This document shows, one piece after another, positions 6,592-6,883 of a stretch of DNA of 6,883 nucleotides (position 1 is the stretch's first letter; every line of letters begins with the position of its first letter). The position numbers and the translations under genes were made by a program. Source of the DNA: an uncultured Lachnospiraceae bacterium (lineage in GTDB: Bacteria; Bacillota; Clostridia; Lachnospirales; Lachnospiraceae); the NCBI GenBank assembly GCA_937891165.1, contig CALAEX010000034.1:1-6883 (forward strand), in the 5' to 3' direction. The notes beneath the pieces were generated by a model that saw nothing but the letters and a program-made list of their open reading frames with translations, had not been told where the DNA came from and ran no database searches.

Positions 6592-6599
6592 AGCAAGTT
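6592..6599. repeat. Right 8-bp target site duplication of the MITE
   Basis: This exact copy of AGCAAGTT abuts the right terminal inverted repeat. Removing the element plus one copy rebuilds a continuous sequence. Confidence 0.85.
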
Positions 6600-6619
6600 C
6601 GTGATTTTGCATAAAAGAA

Positions 6620-6696
6620 AGACACCTTGGTTTAAAAATGTTGTATAATGAAAGTAACCAAACAACCATTTGCAACATTCAAGAAAGAAGGTGTCT
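6620..6696. repeat. Cluster of interlaced inverted repeats
   Basis: AGACACCTT (6620-6628) pairs with AAGGTGTCT (6688-6696). Inside, TTGGTT (6627-6632) pairs with AACCAA (6656-6661), and AATGTTG (6637-6643) pairs with CAACATT (6673-6679). The two inner pairs cross, so they would form a pseudoknot or two alternative folds. A TATAAT hexamer (6644-6649) lies in the middle. It could be the terminal region of a decayed insertion sequence, a structured RNA, or an operator array; no known family is recognised. Confidence 0.45.
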
Positions 6697-6746
6697 CTCG
6701 CAAATACTATAATACACCATTCTTCATTCATTTACAACCAGTTTAA
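6648..6746 (+). CDS. Possible 32-aa plus-strand ORF, unassigned
   Basis: An ATG opens 32 codons (MKVTKQPFATF..., ending ...HLQPV) with a mixed, protein-like residue composition and a TAA stop. No ribosome binding site precedes it and the ATG overlaps a TATAAT hexamer. It lies within the inverted-repeat cluster. It might be the start of a broken transposase or a leader peptide, or it may not be translated. The function is not recognised. Confidence 0.2.
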   Translation: MKVTKQPFATFKKEGVSRKYYNTPFFIHLQPV

Positions 6747-6767
6747 AAAATTAAATTTATGCAACTT

Positions 6768-6878
6768 TTATTCCAACCGAGTAATCAACCATTTCATGAG
6801 CATCTTGATTAGTATTTTTATTTCCGGATATAATGGTCCGTAGAATTCAGACAAAATTTTAAATAGTTTATCGTTAGG
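6768..6878 (-). pseudogene. Possible decayed coding fragment at the window edge
   Basis: On the minus strand, 36 sense codons after an in-frame TGA (6879-6881) end in TAA, reading PNDKLFKILSEF... and IKILIKMLMKWLITRLE at the end. There is no start codon before an internal ATG and no ribosome binding site. The segment faintly recalls the N-terminal region of some DDE transposases, but such an open stretch can arise by chance in AT-rich DNA. Confidence 0.2.
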
Positions 6879-6883
6879 TCACA

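Noticed and set aside
6510..6731. Minus-strand ORF of 73 codons
   Set aside because: It runs across the MITE and the inverted-repeat cluster, has no ribosome binding site and an unusual Phe/Cys/Leu-rich composition. It is an accident of AT-rich sequence.

Overview
The window looks like a chromosomal segment of a low-GC, Gram-positive anaerobe, most likely a clostridial species (Lachnospiraceae-like). The evidence is the AT-rich intergenic DNA, strong AAGGAG-type ribosome binding sites, a rubrerythrin gene, and a secreted GLUG/Ig-like protein of the kind common in gut clostridia. The taxon is an inference. All five convincing protein genes lie on the minus strand, so the natural reading direction is from high to low coordinates.

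Right end (about 6345-6883): 539 bases without a normal gene. They hold a 111-bp MITE-like insertion (6481-6591) with perfect 12-bp terminal inverted repeats, flanked by an 8-bp direct repeat. Next to it lies a stretch of interlaced inverted repeats with a 32-codon plus-strand ORF, and a possible decayed coding fragment. The promoter of the next gene is also here.

Middle (4567-6344): a two-gene operon. The first gene encodes an ADP-ribosylglycohydrolase (DraG/ARH family). Seventeen bases later comes a TIM-barrel sugar phosphate isomerase/epimerase-like enzyme whose start codon is fixed by its ribosome binding site. Co-expression suggests linked roles, perhaps around ADP-ribose or a glycoside, but the substrates cannot be read from the sequence.

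Oxidative stress gene (3864-4527): a complete rubrerythrin gene with its own promoter, a palindrome resembling a PerR operator over the -10 region, and a strong hairpin terminator. A consensus-like promoter on the opposite strand overlaps the same palindrome and points into the 3' end of the isomerase gene.

Left half (1-3744): an intact IS607-type serine recombinase (MerR-like HTH plus resolvase domain) with an extended -10 promoter. The usual partner tnpB is missing. Only 39 bases after the recombinase, in the same direction and without a terminator between them, starts a 966-residue exported protein. It has a signal peptide, ten to eleven GLUG-like solenoid units with a regular cysteine ladder, a Pro/Thr linker, a BIG2-like domain and two related C-terminal Ig-like modules. 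This recombinase-plus-surface-protein arrangement, the MITE and the rubrerythrin control region are the most interesting parts of the window.
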